DNA of 64,000 nucleotides from Yponomeuta sedellus (lineage: Eukaryota > Arthropoda > Insecta > Lepidoptera > Yponomeutidae): positions 8,741,218-8,805,217 of the forward strand of contig OW203750.1 in the NCBI GenBank assembly GCA_934045075.1, in the 5' to 3' direction. The notes under the pieces were generated by a model. It ran no database searches. It had not been told where the DNA came from and was given only the letters and a program-made list of their open reading frames with translations. How positions within the stretch are numbered: position 1 is the first letter of the stretch; each line of letters begins with the position of its first letter. The position numbers and the translations under genes were made by a program. Below are positions 21,190 through 31,637 of the stretch, piece after piece.

Positions 21190-21459
21190 CTTCTATTATA
21201 TAAATGAAATTCAACGTCTTGACTGACTCACTCATCAATGCCCAGCCCAGGCCGTTGGACCTAGGAAGCTGAAATTTGGCACAGAGGGTCTATATATAAT
21301 GGAGGCAAGGAATAAGACCGTTTTTTGAAATTCAACTCCTAAGGGGGCGAAAAGGGTTGCCAAAATTTGTATGGGAGGTATAAATAATGTTGTTTAATTT
21401 TCTTAAAACTTACAATAAATACTCTATAACTCAATTCAATGTTTTTTTTTATTTAACCC

Positions 21460-21462
<3 letters not shown>
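21190..21462 (+). mobile_element. Helitron-like or related repeat segment
   Basis: It starts TCTTCTATTATATAAATGAA and contains CTGACTCACTCATCAATGCC and CCTAAGGGGGCGAAAAGG, motifs common in non-autonomous insect repeats of this kind. The family call is from memory. Mirrored at 22457-22729. Confidence 0.45.
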
Positions 21463-21492
<30 letters not shown>

Positions 21493-22456
21493 TAGCTACT
21501 TCAACAGTATTGCAGTTAAAAACTACTTATTCGTACAATTCAGTGTGAAACACCTTTACAGGAGTATACAACTTTCGGAAAATTTTTGTATGTAAATGTC
21601 AAATGTTAACTAAGCCCACACACTCTCTCTCTGAGAGAAGGACTGTACTCTGCAGTCGGACGTTTATAGGCTACATAAAAAAATACGTCCCACTATTGTA
21701 CACAGGCCTTCTCTCGGAGAAAGACTGTATGGGCTTAGTTAGCATTTGACATTTACATACAAACATCTACATACAGGCACATACATTGCTTCTGGCCCCA
21801 CACTAGGATACCTTGTGCCGTGGGAACCAGAATGTAAACATCCAAAAAATGGGCTGAATCACTACGCGTGCCCACCGCGGATTGGCTAGGTATGTGAACA
21901 CTTCAGACACTCCTGCGTGGATTTCCTCACGATGTGATCCTTCACGGTTAGCGACTGGTATTGCTAATGATATCAATGCAATGTATCCCAGAGGGATAGG
22001 CAGAGACCAGGAACTGCCACTTGCCACGATCCTGACAGATCACCTCCGCTTTATCAACGTTCTTATGTAATAAATATGTCAGATAATATGTTTAATTTTA
22101 AGCTAGTTTTTGAATGGCAAAGTTAACCCTTGATGATATCAACCCTTTGTATGTCCCCACTGCTGGGACACGGGTCTCTTCCACGCATCGCAGGAAGGTT
22201 AGGCCATACTCCAACACGGGGACCAAGTCCGGGTGGATTCTTAATGTCAGAAGTTATCAAGCCGCCCAAAAAGGCATTTGACATGGCTTAACGACTGCAA
22301 TTACATGACAGCCGGCACGAACGGCTTAACGTGCATTGCGAAGCGTTCTTAATTATTCTACATGTCAAACATTTTTACACTAAACTACCTTTTGCCCGCG
22401 GCTCCGTTCGCGTGGACTTTAGTAGCTACAAAATTCTGCAACCCCGGTCACTCCCT
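21463..22456. other. 994-bp spacer of the inverted duplication
   Basis: Contents in order: an ATT microsatellite, a 31-bp inverted repeat pair (21588-21620 and 21733-21765, one mismatch), a SINE C body fragment (about 21770-21845, minus), an RTE-like 3' end (about 21985-22068, minus), a 5S-SINE fragment and a GC-rich piece near 22390. No coding region. Confidence 0.7.
22136..22348 (-). mobile_element. 5S-SINE fragment in spacer
   Basis: Body with several deletions (CAACCCTTTGTATGTCCCCA to GCATTGCGAAGCG); the 5S-like head is missing. Confidence 0.7.
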
Positions 22457-24503
22457 TAAGGGTTAAATAAAAAAAAACATTGAATTGAGTTATAGAGTAT
22501 TTATTGTAAGTTTTAAGAAAATTAAACAACATTATTTATACCTCCCATACAAATTTTGGCAACCCTTTTCGCCCCCTTAGGAGTTGAATTTCAAAAAACG
22601 GTCTTATTCCTTGCCTCCATTATATATAGACCCTCTGTGCCAAATTTCAGCTTCCTAGGTCCAACGGCCTGGGCTGGGCATTGATGAGTGAGTCAGTCAA
22701 GACTTTGAATTTCATTTATATAATAGAAGATATGCGAGTGAATTGGATGCGAGAAGTAAGATCTGCCTTAAAGATACTCATTAAACCCCGTACAGGATAT
22801 ATTGACGCGTTCCGATAAAAAATCTAATCATGGCCCCACCCGCATATTGAGTGAAGAATCCTCTCGAGGAATATTCTCTCTTATCTGCTATGGAAAATTA
22901 CCCGTTGTGGCGTAGACATTGGCGGGAGCGGGCAGAGGGAATGCGTCCAACAAAAATCGTTTATGTCATCAATTTAAAACTAAAGAAATGTAATTTTCTC
23001 GTGCGTATTACATTTTACGGAGCCATGACATAAAAAAGTGAAAAAAGACATTTTTTTTTAATTTTAATTCTAAGACTGCCAATGTGCCAGCCAGTGAAAA
23101 AAGACAAAAAAAATAGTAGGCGGTATGGGCTTAAGCTCTTAGCCTTTTCCATAAAGGAAAAAAGTTACAAAAAACAAGAAAATAGTTTATTTTCTAAAAA
23201 CCTATTTAGAGGCTAAAAATTTCACCCATGCCGGGATTCGAACCCGCAACCTCTGGCTATCCGTGCCAGCGCTCTACCAATTGAGCCAATGGGCGACTCA
23301 CGGCATCAGTGAAATTTCGAACCTCTACACTATTCTCTGTATTACGTACAGGCAGCGACATCTGGCTTAAGCAAATTGCATCACTTACAGCCCCGACTAC
23401 CTACTTTGCAGTTAGGTTTTACATCGGTACGATATCACTGTACCCACATGATTATACTATTTTTATTTTTAATGCACTAACCGTTTATTTTATTTTTTAA
23501 ATCTGAAAGTGGCCAGCGCGTCACGACGATTTACCAAAAAGAAAACAATTTATCTTTTTTTTTTATTTAAGAGTGGCCAGAAAACAGTTTATTTTCTTTT
23601 TAAATTTAAGAGTGGCCAGCGCGCCACGTCTATGTGTCAGCCAGTGAAAAACGACAAAAAAAATGGTTCATTTTCTTTTTTATATCTAAGAGTGGCCAGC
23701 GCGCCGCGTCAATGTGCCAGCCAGTGAACAAAACACAAAATACAAATAATACAAACACAAATATAAATAGTATTTATTATCGAGAAGAATAATACACAGA
23801 GACAAATAAAATTGGTAGAACAGTGCTTAGACAAATAGAGGTTCCGAGACCAGGGATTGCCACTTGCCATGATCCTGACAGATCACCTTCGCTTCATCAA
23901 CGTTCATAAGTCGTTGCATGCACGCACGCCGGTTCCGGGTACTTTTTATCTTCTCCTTTGCTAATACATCCCCTATTTGGTTGAAGCATGTCCACCTGGA
24001 ACGCCCCTTACGCGCCCTTATACTCACATTCGCAATACAAATATTTGTTTCGTCAATCTTTCTTCCTTCATCCTCTCCACATTTCCAAACCAACGCAACA
24101 TTCCTTTCTTAATTCTAGTCACTACATCCTCTTTCAGTCCACAACGTTCTCCAATCAGACTATTGCGTATCCTGTCATTCAAAGTAACACTACTTACTTC
24201 TCAAGGACCTAATTTCTACTGCAATGATTCTGCTTTCTTGCTTTTGCTACTCTTTTGTTATTTTTAAAGTGGAGCCTTGTGAGGTTACTCGTATTTACAA
24301 GATCGAAGAGAAGATTTGGTTGAAGTATGTCCGCCTGGGACGTCCCTTACCGGCCCTTCCACTTACGTTTGAAAAATATAATTGTTTCTTAAAACTCTTT
24401 TTATACGGATTTATGCTCGTTTATTACATTTTTTACAATTTTCCAACGTTTCGGCACTTTTTCAGGTGCCGTGGTCCCGGATGACGGATGATATGACGGA
24501 TGA
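22457..24503 (-). repeat. right arm of inverted duplication, inner part
   Basis: Reverse complement of 19416-21462. Visible differences include about ten single-base changes. It ends at GATGA, where the full-length LINE is inserted. Confidence 0.95.
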
Positions 24504-24756
24504 AATGAAATGAAATGAAATGAAAATGAAATGAAATGAAATGAAATGAAATGAAATGAAATGAAATGAAATGAAATGAAATGAAATGAAATGAAAAGGT
24601 TTTATTCAAAGTAGCGCAGATACTGCGGCTTAATGAACGTTACAAGTTAAACTAGGTGTCCATTTCAAAATCTGGATCATTTTGGAGAAAAAATGGACAA
24701 AAAAACTCCAAACTTAGTCTTTTCAAATTCCTTAATTAACAGAATTTACACAGATA

Positions 24757-27648
24757 CTACAAAACTCGTCTCGAATTCCAGACATCATTGTCATCTAAAT
24801 AATCCTTAATATTATAGTAGCTCTTTTGGCACAAAGTGTACTTTACACATTTTTTGAACCGCGCTTCAGTCAAACTTAATATATCTTCAGGGATTTTATT
24901 GTAGAAGCGTATACAATGCCCCATGAAGGATGTATTAACTTTTGCCAGCCTAAATCTTGGGATCAAAAGTTTATGTTTATTTCTAGTATTTACATTATGT
25001 TGGCTACCTGCAGTTTTAAAGTTGCTAATATTTTTCCTGACATACATAATATTTTCAAAGATATACTGACTGGCAACTGTCAGGATGTTTGTTTCTTTAA
25101 AGAATTCTCTTAACGAGTCTCTACTGCCTAGCTTATAGATGAATCTGATCGCTCTTTTCTGCAAGACGAAGATGGTCTCAATGTCCGCTGCCCGTCCCCA
25201 CAGTAGTATGCCGTAGGACATGATACTATGGAAGTAACTAAAATAAACGAGCCTGGCAGTTGCGACGTCAGTTAGTTCCCTAATTCTTTTAACAGCATAT
25301 GCTGCAGAGCTAAGCCTATTTGCCAATTTTTCTATATGAGGACCCCATTGAAGCTTTGCATCAATTGTGATACCTAAAAATACAGTTTCTTCGACAAGGT
25401 CTAGTTTGTCCCTTCCCAATATAACTTTGCTGTCAACTACTTTGACATTTGGTAGAGTGAACTTTATACATTTTGTCTTTTTTGAATTTAACAATAAGTT
25501 ATTAGACGTAAACCAGTTTAGTACCTGAGAGAGAGCAGCATTAGTATTGTCAAGGTCATCTTCTTGTCTCTTAATTTTGAAAATAAGTGACGTGTCATCT
25601 GCAAATAGTACTATCTCTGACATATTTTGAACCATGAACGGCAAATCATTTACATATACGAGGAAGAGGAACGGCCCCAAAATCGATCCCTGTGGTACTC
25701 CTATCCTGACCTCTGACCCTGAAGATTTAGTTCTATTTATATCAGCTCTTTGAATTCTTCCTTCTAAATATGATGTCATAAGTTTTAGGCTATTCCCGTT
25801 TATACCATAGTGCTTTAATTTTAAAAGAAGTGTTTTATGGTCAACGCAATCAAATGCTTTTGACAAGTCACAGAATACGCCTATAGCATCCTTGCGATCT
25901 TCCCATGCACTAAATATATGTTTAACTAACATGACGCCGGCGTCCGTTGTAGAGCGCCCTTGCGTAAAGCCGAATTGCTGACCATGGAGAAGTTGATAGT
26001 CATTGAAGTGTGTAAGCAGTTGACCTAGAACTATCTTCTCGAATATTTTACTCAAAACGGGTAGAACCGAGACTGGTCTGAAATTTGAAGGATCTTGCTT
26101 ATCACCACTTTTAAATAAAGGAACGAGCCTACTATATTTCATTAGATCTGGGAATATACCCTCATCTAGACATTTGTTAAAGATTCTGGCTAAATAGGGT
26201 GCTAGGGTGTCGATTACTGAGCTAACTACTGTTACTGACATACCCCACAAATCTTCAGTTTTTTTAAGCTTTAGCTTTTTAAACGATTTAATCACGGTAT
26301 GAGCTTCAATATAATCAAACGAAAAATCGTGATCGCATAGGGGGACATTGTCTTTCAAAATAGTTTCTGCAAGAGCTGGAGAAGAGTCTAAAGGAGCTGT
26401 CGTTATAATTGGAACATTTGTAAAGAACTGTTCAAAAGCCGCAGCAATGTCTTCATTTGAGGTTATTAATTTATTATTTATTTTAAGTGCAAATTCGCGA
26501 TCTCCCAATTTGGATTTACCAGTTTCCTTATTTATAATAGCCCAAATTGTTTTAGATTTATTAGAAGATTGAAGGATTTTTGATTTTATATACTCGCATT
26601 TTGCTTTGTGGCAGACGGCCTTAAATAATTTTGAATATAGTTTTACATACTGTATAAAACTGGGGTTGTATGTATATGTTTTTTTCTCATACAGTGAATA
26701 AAGTGTGTCCCTACTTTTTCGGATGCCGGCAGTGGCCCATTCACTAAATTGTAATTTATTTTGTTTGCAGGATATCTGTTTTAATTTAAAAACTTTTTCA
26801 AAACTATCTGAAACAGCCTTGAAGAAATCTCGATAGAGAACATTAGCATCTTGAGTTTTATTTTTTTGAATAGGTAATCTTTTTTTTAAGTCAAGTTTAA
26901 ACAATTCTAGTTTTTTATTTGTTATCACCCTGCAGAGTACATCTTGCTCTATTTTTTTTAAATCTGCTTTAAAATGTACAATTTGACCACTGTGGTCTGA
27001 TTTAAGACAATTCACTGTAGAATAATGGGAAAATTCACAGTCACAGTATACGTTGTCAAGGCAGGTGGCGGTGGTTTCGGTAATCCTGGTGGGCTCTAAG
27101 AAAATATTCATCAAATTAAAAGACTTAAAAATAAGTTTTAATTTAGCACTCGAAGGGGAATCTACAAGCAGGTTTACATTAAAATCACCACAGACTATAA
27201 CCTTCTTATTATTACTGCAGGCTACTTTTAATACATCCTCTAATACAGATTCGAATACACTGTAATCACTGGTGGGGGGCCTGTATACGCTTACTACAAT
27301 GTGTGACGATAATTCAACACAAGATAGTTCAATTATTTTTTCAACAGAAAGCCTGCAAATATCTTTCCTTTCTTTAAATTTTAAACCATCCTTTACTAGT
27401 ATTAAAGATCCCCCATGCAATGCTAACTTTCTATTGTAGCAACTGGCTAACTGATAATTATGTACAGAAAAATTCATATGAGATTCTAATAGCCAGTGCT
27501 CCGTAACACAAAGTATGTCAATCTCATGTTGCTCTAAGAACAATTCTAACTCTAGTAGCTTTCCAGAAAAACCACCCTGTATGTTCTGATTAGCTAAAGT
27601 GATTTTTTTTAAGAGGGGCTTTTCTGTGGTCTGCGCTGACAGTTTAAA
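24757..27648 (-). CDS. LINE ORF2: APE endonuclease and reverse transcriptase
   Basis: The frame is open from 27648 to the stop at 24757 (963 codons) but has no ATG before the endonuclease domain. Endonuclease motifs in order: ANQNIQGG, VTEHWL, VYRPP, GDFNVNLL, LKSDHSG. RT motifs: SNFRPVSVLPVLSKIFEK, QQFGFTQGRSTTDA, DLSKAFDCVDHKTL, GVPQGSILGPFLFLVYVNDL, FADDTSLIF, FLGITID. The C-terminal tail ends in YLDDNDVW. It makes cDNA from the element RNA at nicked target DNA. It overlaps ORF1 by 40 nt in the -1 frame, so expression by frameshift or reinitiation is inferred. Confidence 0.93.
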   Translation of the reverse strand, partial: FKLSAQTTEKPLLKKITLANQNIQGGFSGKLLELELFLEQHEIDILCVTEHWLLESHMNFSVHNYQLASCYNRKLALHGGSLILVKDGLKFKERKDICRLSVEKIIELSCVELSSHIVVSVYRPPTSDYSVFESVLEDVLKVACSNNKKVIVCGDFNVNLLVDSPSSAKLKLIFKSFNLMNIFLEPTRITETTATCLDNVYCDCEFSHYSTVNCLKSDHSGQIVHFKADLKKIEQDVLCRVITNKKLELFKLDLKKRLPIQKNKTQDANVLYRDFFKAVSDSFEKVFKLKQISCKQNKLQFSEWATAGIRKSRDTLYSLYEKKTYTYNPSFIQYVKLYSKLFKAVCHKAKCEYIKSKILQSSNKSKTIWAIINKETGKSKLGDREFALKINNKLITSNEDIAAAFEQFFTNVPIITTAPLDSSPALAETILKDNVPLCDHDFSFDYIEAHTVIKSFKKLKLKKTEDLWGMSVTVVSSVIDTLAPYLARIFNKCLDEGIFPDLMKYSRLVPLFKSGDKQDPSNFRPVSVLPVLSKIFEKIVLGQLLTHFNDYQLLHGQQFGFTQGRSTTDAGVMLVKHIFSAWEDRKDAIGVFCDLSKAFDCVDHKTLLLKLKHYGINGNSLKLMTSYLEGRIQRADINRTKSSGSEVRIGVPQGSILGPFLFLVYVNDLPFMVQNMSEIVLFADDTSLIFKIKRQEDDLDNTNAALSQVLNWFTSNNLLLNSKKTKCIKFTLPNVKVVDSKVILGRDKLDLVEETVFLGITIDAKLQWGPHIEKLANRLSSAAYAVKRIRELTDVATARLVYFSYFHSIMSYGILLWGRAADIETIFVLQKRAIRFIYKLGSRDSLREFFKETNILTVASQYIFENIMYVRKNISNFKTAGSQHNVNTRNKHKLLIPRFRLAKVNTSFMGHCIRFYNKIPEDILSLTEARFKKCVKYTLCQKSYYNIKDYLDDNDVWNSRRVL

Positions 27649-29417
27649 TCAGCAGTCAAGCTTAACTTATTTATGTTAGGTTTTTTTAAAGCCTCTGAGT
27701 ACAGAGGTTTACTAGTAGAACTTTTTCTACAGTTTTTATTTACTAATGGTACCTGTTTTATTGTCGTAACAATAATAGGGTCATAAATATTGAATGCCAA
27801 CAATTTGGCAATCTGTCGTTTTGAACGAAGGGGCACATACATTGTGTCCCTAGTCAATATAAAATTTCGAATAAAGTTATTCGTATCAAAATAAAAAACT
27901 TGATCTCTATGACCAAATGTCATGTTATATAACAGACGGTTAAGTTTACCTATCCGTGCATTCTGTGTCTCTGACAATGTTTTTGAATAGGGAAAAGCAC
28001 AGATAATGATTTTCCTTACATTTAAAGCTATTATGGACTCATAGTAATTTATCAATTCACTTTCTTGAATCCCTGTGCTGTTCCCCATTAATAATACAAT
28101 AGTAGTATTTCTATCATACTGTTTGCTGAGCAGAGCGTTGATTAATTGCATGTAAGAGGCATTTGGCATACATATGTTTTCTACATGCTGTTTTAAATGG
28201 ATCTGCAGCCTGGTTCCTAGACCTACACCTATTTTGTCTGAGAAAATTATTGTCTTGTAAGGGGCACCATTGAATGGAACTGAACTGCTCGTTGGCCTGG
28301 TTGTCGGTTGTCTGTCCAGTACTGCATTCCGGGTCGATGGCGCACTGGTCTCCGCTATCGCATTTGATGGTGCAGGCTGTCTGTTTGGCTCGCCTTCATG
28401 CTGTTGTGCCCGATCCAGCGGTAAAGGGGCTGGTGTGTTGGGCAAGCTGCACGGCGGTGACAAGCATGGCTTCTGACTGCCTGTTGAGTTCAGCTGTGGA
28501 AGGGCTGGGTCTTCAAGCACATTATTCGGTGGCTGCAGGGGTAACCAGCTTGGTTTGTCTTCTGAGTCTTCTGATTCATGGATGAAGGTGGACTCAACAC
28601 GTTCCAGGTTGCTTTTGCCAAGAGAAATCAACCCATTCACAGTTGAAATGCAGTCATTGTACTGAGTTTGCATAGCCGAGTACTTGCAGGTGATGTCTAG
28701 TAATTGAAACTGCAAATCTTCCACTTGTAATTGCAGTTCAGCCATCGCTAGCTCATGGTCCACATTACTAGCAAATAATTCTTTCTGGCATTCGGCCATT
28801 TCCGTTTCTAACTGTAGTTTTTGACGAAGAATTGGTACACTTTCTATACTTTTTCTGTTTCGTTTTATCAATTTCTGTACCTTCTGAATGTATTTATTTG
28901 TTTTAATATACTTCTTTATGGTTTTCACGCTGTTCATTTTGATACTACTGGTATTCCCCATAGCGCAGGACTTATCGCTGGCTGTGGTTAGGTCGACTGT
29001 TAGTATTCCGGCTTCACTCATCACTTCACTATACAAATCCATGGTTCTAGCGCTATCTTTTTGTTGTTCTTGTTCACTGATTTGCTGAAGCTCCTGGTGC
29101 GCCTCAGCAAGCTGGTGTTCAAGCGAGCGTATTCGTTGCAGTGCTACACCATGGACATCATGGCACTGGTTGAACGAGTTGACTTGCTGTTGCAGCTCAT
29201 CCCGTTGGGCACTTAGATCTTGGCATTGTATGTCCAATTCACTGAGCTCTGCTTTAAGCGCTGAGTTGGTTTTATTCTGTTTATGAATCTCCTCTTCACT
29301 TTCCTCTCGTTCTTGTAGAAGTGTGTCGCACAACTCTTTGGTCTTTTTGAGCTCAAGCAGCGTGGCTTTCAGTTTCAGCTCCATGTCTCGCACAGTCACC
29401 TTGCTTCGGGTGAACAT
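27609..29417 (-). CDS. LINE ORF1: coiled-coil protein with degenerate SGNH-hydrolase-like domain
   Basis: 602 aa. Residues about 5-125 and 185-270 are rich in Leu/Glu/Gln heptads (coiled coils, likely trimerisation or RNP assembly). Residues about 300-380 are Pro/Ser-rich. Residues about 385-560 resemble the esterase-like domain of CR1-family ORF1 proteins: a beta-strand plus SDKIGVGLG in place of the GDS block, LLMGNSTG in place of the GND block, and a C-terminal Asp-containing block. The catalytic Ser and His positions look replaced, so it is probably not an enzyme. The frame is intact. Confidence 0.85.
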   Translation of the reverse strand: MFTRSKVTVRDMELKLKATLLELKKTKELCDTLLQEREESEEEIHKQNKTNSALKAELSELDIQCQDLSAQRDELQQQVNSFNQCHDVHGVALQRIRSLEHQLAEAHQELQQISEQEQQKDSARTMDLYSEVMSEAGILTVDLTTASDKSCAMGNTSSIKMNSVKTIKKYIKTNKYIQKVQKLIKRNRKSIESVPILRQKLQLETEMAECQKELFASNVDHELAMAELQLQVEDLQFQLLDITCKYSAMQTQYNDCISTVNGLISLGKSNLERVESTFIHESEDSEDKPSWLPLQPPNNVLEDPALPQLNSTGSQKPCLSPPCSLPNTPAPLPLDRAQQHEGEPNRQPAPSNAIAETSAPSTRNAVLDRQPTTRPTSSSVPFNGAPYKTIIFSDKIGVGLGTRLQIHLKQHVENICMPNASYMQLINALLSKQYDRNTTIVLLMGNSTGIQESELINYYESIIALNVRKIIICAFPYSKTLSETQNARIGKLNRLLYNMTFGHRDQVFYFDTNNFIRNFILTRDTMYVPLRSKRQIAKLLAFNIYDPIIVTTIKQVPLVNKNCRKSSTSKPLYSEALKKPNINKLSLTADLNCQRRPQKSPS

Positions 29418-29822
29418 ACTGGTGTCACCTGGAAAATAACCGGGAATCGGTGTCAGTGTGTGACCACTTAAAATGTTATTGGCTGATAAAGAGTTGGTGG
29501 TACGTTATAGATGTTGAGTGAGCGTGTTATGTTGACTGAGGCTAGTTGTTTTGTCTCAACTTTGCTTCCACTACGCGTCAAGTAAAGAGAGCCAGAACTG
29601 AGCCGGAATGTTTGTATGGGACGTGTCTCATGTACATGAGATTATGTACAGTTTGTTTATGTAGGAAAACTGTAGGATGAAGCGAAAATTACAGGATTAA
29701 AACAATACTTCCCCGGATAAGTCGTTGCAATTTGAACCGTTTGACAGTTCGGCCGCCCGTTGTAATTTTTCAGTACAATAATTTGTATTTGTTTGATTTT
29801 TCACCAGTAACTTTTATGATGA

Positions 29823-30713
29823 TAAAAACAGTTTTAATTATGTCTACTGCTCGTGTTAACCTTAGAAAATACTATAATTGTTTCGTCAATTTTTTTTTTC
29901 ATAATTTGCGCTTTCATAATAATACGATATAATACGTCATAATAATACGTATACATTCTCGTAGCAATTCAAATTGCCGCTCGTAGCAATGTCGTAGCCT
30001 CTCGTAGCAAAGGTCGTAGCCGCTCGTAGCAAATGAAGTAGGCGATCGTAGCAAATATATTTTGAATTGTGACCAAAAGCGTAGAAATGAGGGATTTTTC
30101 TGACAGCTGAGAAAAGTAGTTCCTAATTTGTCAGTAGATGGCGTTTTCAAGTAAGGGTTTTTGTTTTTTTAATAGGATAAGCCACTTTCCAGTTTATTCT
30201 GTGGTCCACAGTCCACAGATCACGTGGAATTTCCTCCCTCTTTTTTTTTGCTCTTGCACTATTGTTATTTGATTTTCGTGCTAAAATCATAGTTGATCAG
30301 TTGACGTTGATCAGTTGATCACAGATTAGATTCCTCCCAGTCGATGAAATCGCAAAACAGCAATAGTTTTTACCTGTGGCAAGCAATAACAAACAAAAAA
30401 AGGTAAACCCTTGCGATTCAGCGCCATCTCATCGTAGCTTTTAGAACTATTTTTTTTTTTTTAATAGCTGTCAGAAAAATCCCTCATTAAAAAGTACATA
30501 GGTAATATTTTACTTAAACTTTTTGTCTGTGTGAGTTAATTTCTTGCGCTTACAAGCATTATAAAAAAGACAACAGCCACTTTATTAAAAATGTAATGTG
30601 CATAAATAAAGGAAGTAAATGACGAGAATTTCGAGGCCGGCCAAAATCGAACTCAATTTCTATGTTAACCCAATCATCGTAAAAAATAAAAGTTCAGGAA
30701 TTATTATGCTTTT
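29823..30713 (-). repeat. right arm of inverted duplication, outer part
   Basis: Reverse complement of 18529-19415, including the MITE and the GCTACGA cluster. Homology ends at 30713, where the left arm abuts a broken retroelement and the right arm abuts unrelated sequence. Confidence 0.95.
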
Positions 30714-30807
30714 TTCGCGCAACGGGAATGAAATGAGTTTTTCGTTCGTAACACACAAATAAATGGGAGAAGTTATGGGTCGTTTTTATTATTAACTGTT
30801 TTGGATC

Positions 30808-30943
30808 GATATCAACCCTTGTACGTCCCCAGTGCTGGGGCACGGGTCTCTTCCTGCATCGCAAAAAGGTTAGGCCATACTCCACCACGGGGGCCAAGTC
30901 CGGGTTGGTAGAGGATTGTAACACAGTGGCGGGCCTTACTGTC
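30808..30943 (-). mobile_element. 5S-SINE 3' fragment
   Basis: 3' part of the family (CAACCCTTGTACGTCCCCAG) that stops at CTTACTGTC, where the THAP-related element begins. Confidence 0.75.
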
Positions 30944-31637
30944 GACAATCCGCTATTTGACTCGTATCAAATTTGACGCGATAAATGAATATTTCCTATA
31001 GTATTTAACGTTAGAAACCGAAATATATTGATTTTGCTAAGTATGTATGCTAAGTATATATAAAACAGTTTCCGCTTTTAATTTGGGAACGGCGAAAACG
31101 CTATCCACAATGTTGAAAGCATCTTCCGTTTTTAAACAAAAATCTTTCAGCCAGAGCCAGTGGACATTTATTATAGGACTTACATCAAAGTGATCTTCAC
31201 ATAAGTACACCAGAGTTTCAATCGATAAAGAATCGGGGTCTCTTTTGGCAAGTTTCAGCCAAGTTTTTCGAATGTTAATTTCACTGGGTACACGAATCCA
31301 CCACTTCCCGGGGATCTTTATTGACGTGTTTTTTCATTCTCGAACAATGCAATAATGACAATTGCTATATTTAGGATGAAAACTCGATGAAATCATGGTA
31401 GCGTTGTTGTTATTTCACAGAAAGTTATTTTACAGAAAATTTAATGTCAAACTTTGTTTACAAGTTTTTGGGACTTCAAACCATAGACAAAAATGGCTGA
31501 CCGCGTTTTTGGCTGTTTAGGAAAATTAAGTTTTAAAATATATTTTTATGTTGATTTTAGGTCCTCAAAAAATATACTAAAATATTTTTTGGTCTAATTG
31601 AAGAGTTATTTACCGTGTCAAATAGCGGATTGTACTC
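30944..31637 (-). mobile_element. TIR element containing a THAP-domain relic
   Basis: Terminal repeats ACAATCCGCTATTTGAC (about 30946-30962) and its reverse complement (31619-31635) enclose about 690 bp. Minus-strand frame 31187-31360 encodes a C2CH module: CHYC, then IPGKWWIRVPSEINIRKTWL, then LCEDHFD, with one internal TGA. This is the THAP zinc finger pattern found in P-element-type transposases. The catalytic part of a transposase is absent. Confidence 0.7.
31187..31360 (-). pseudogene. THAP-type zinc finger relic
   Basis: C-x2-C at 31349-31360, a Trp-rich core, and C-x2-H-F at about 31187-31201 are in one frame apart from a TGA eight codons into the domain. Spacing between the metal-binding pairs (about 50 residues) fits THAP. 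The function would be sequence-specific DNA binding; the relic is broken by the stop. Confidence 0.65.

Larger units (their letters stand above)
18529..21462 (+). repeat. left arm of 2.93-kb inverted duplication
   Basis: Matched in reverse by 22457-24503 and 29823-30713. Coordinates of paired bases sum to 43919 across the inner 2.0 kb without an indel. Distal to the LINE insertion the only length differences I found are two homopolymer runs. The arm contains a small TIR element, a GCTACGA cluster, an RTE-like LINE 3' end, a short minisatellite, a SINE A and a Helitron-like segment. Confidence 0.95.
24504..29817 (-). mobile_element. full-length CR1/L2-like non-LTR retrotransposon
   Basis: 5.3 kb, read on the minus strand: 5' UTR of about 400 bp, ORF1 (602 aa), ORF2 (up to 963 aa), about 150 bp of 3' UTR and a tail of AATGA/ATGAA repeats (24504-24596). 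GATGA flanks it at 24499-24503 and 29818-29822, and the intact left arm shows the empty site with one GATGA. Endonuclease and RT motifs are intact. There is no RNase H domain. Clade call (CR1/L2 group) is from ORF structure and the repeat-type tail. Confidence 0.93.

Noticed and set aside
18529..30713. A single giant DNA transposon with 2.9-kb terminal inverted repeats
   Set aside because: Arms contain several unrelated, broken repeats, outer ends show no target duplication, and no transposase lies in the spacer.
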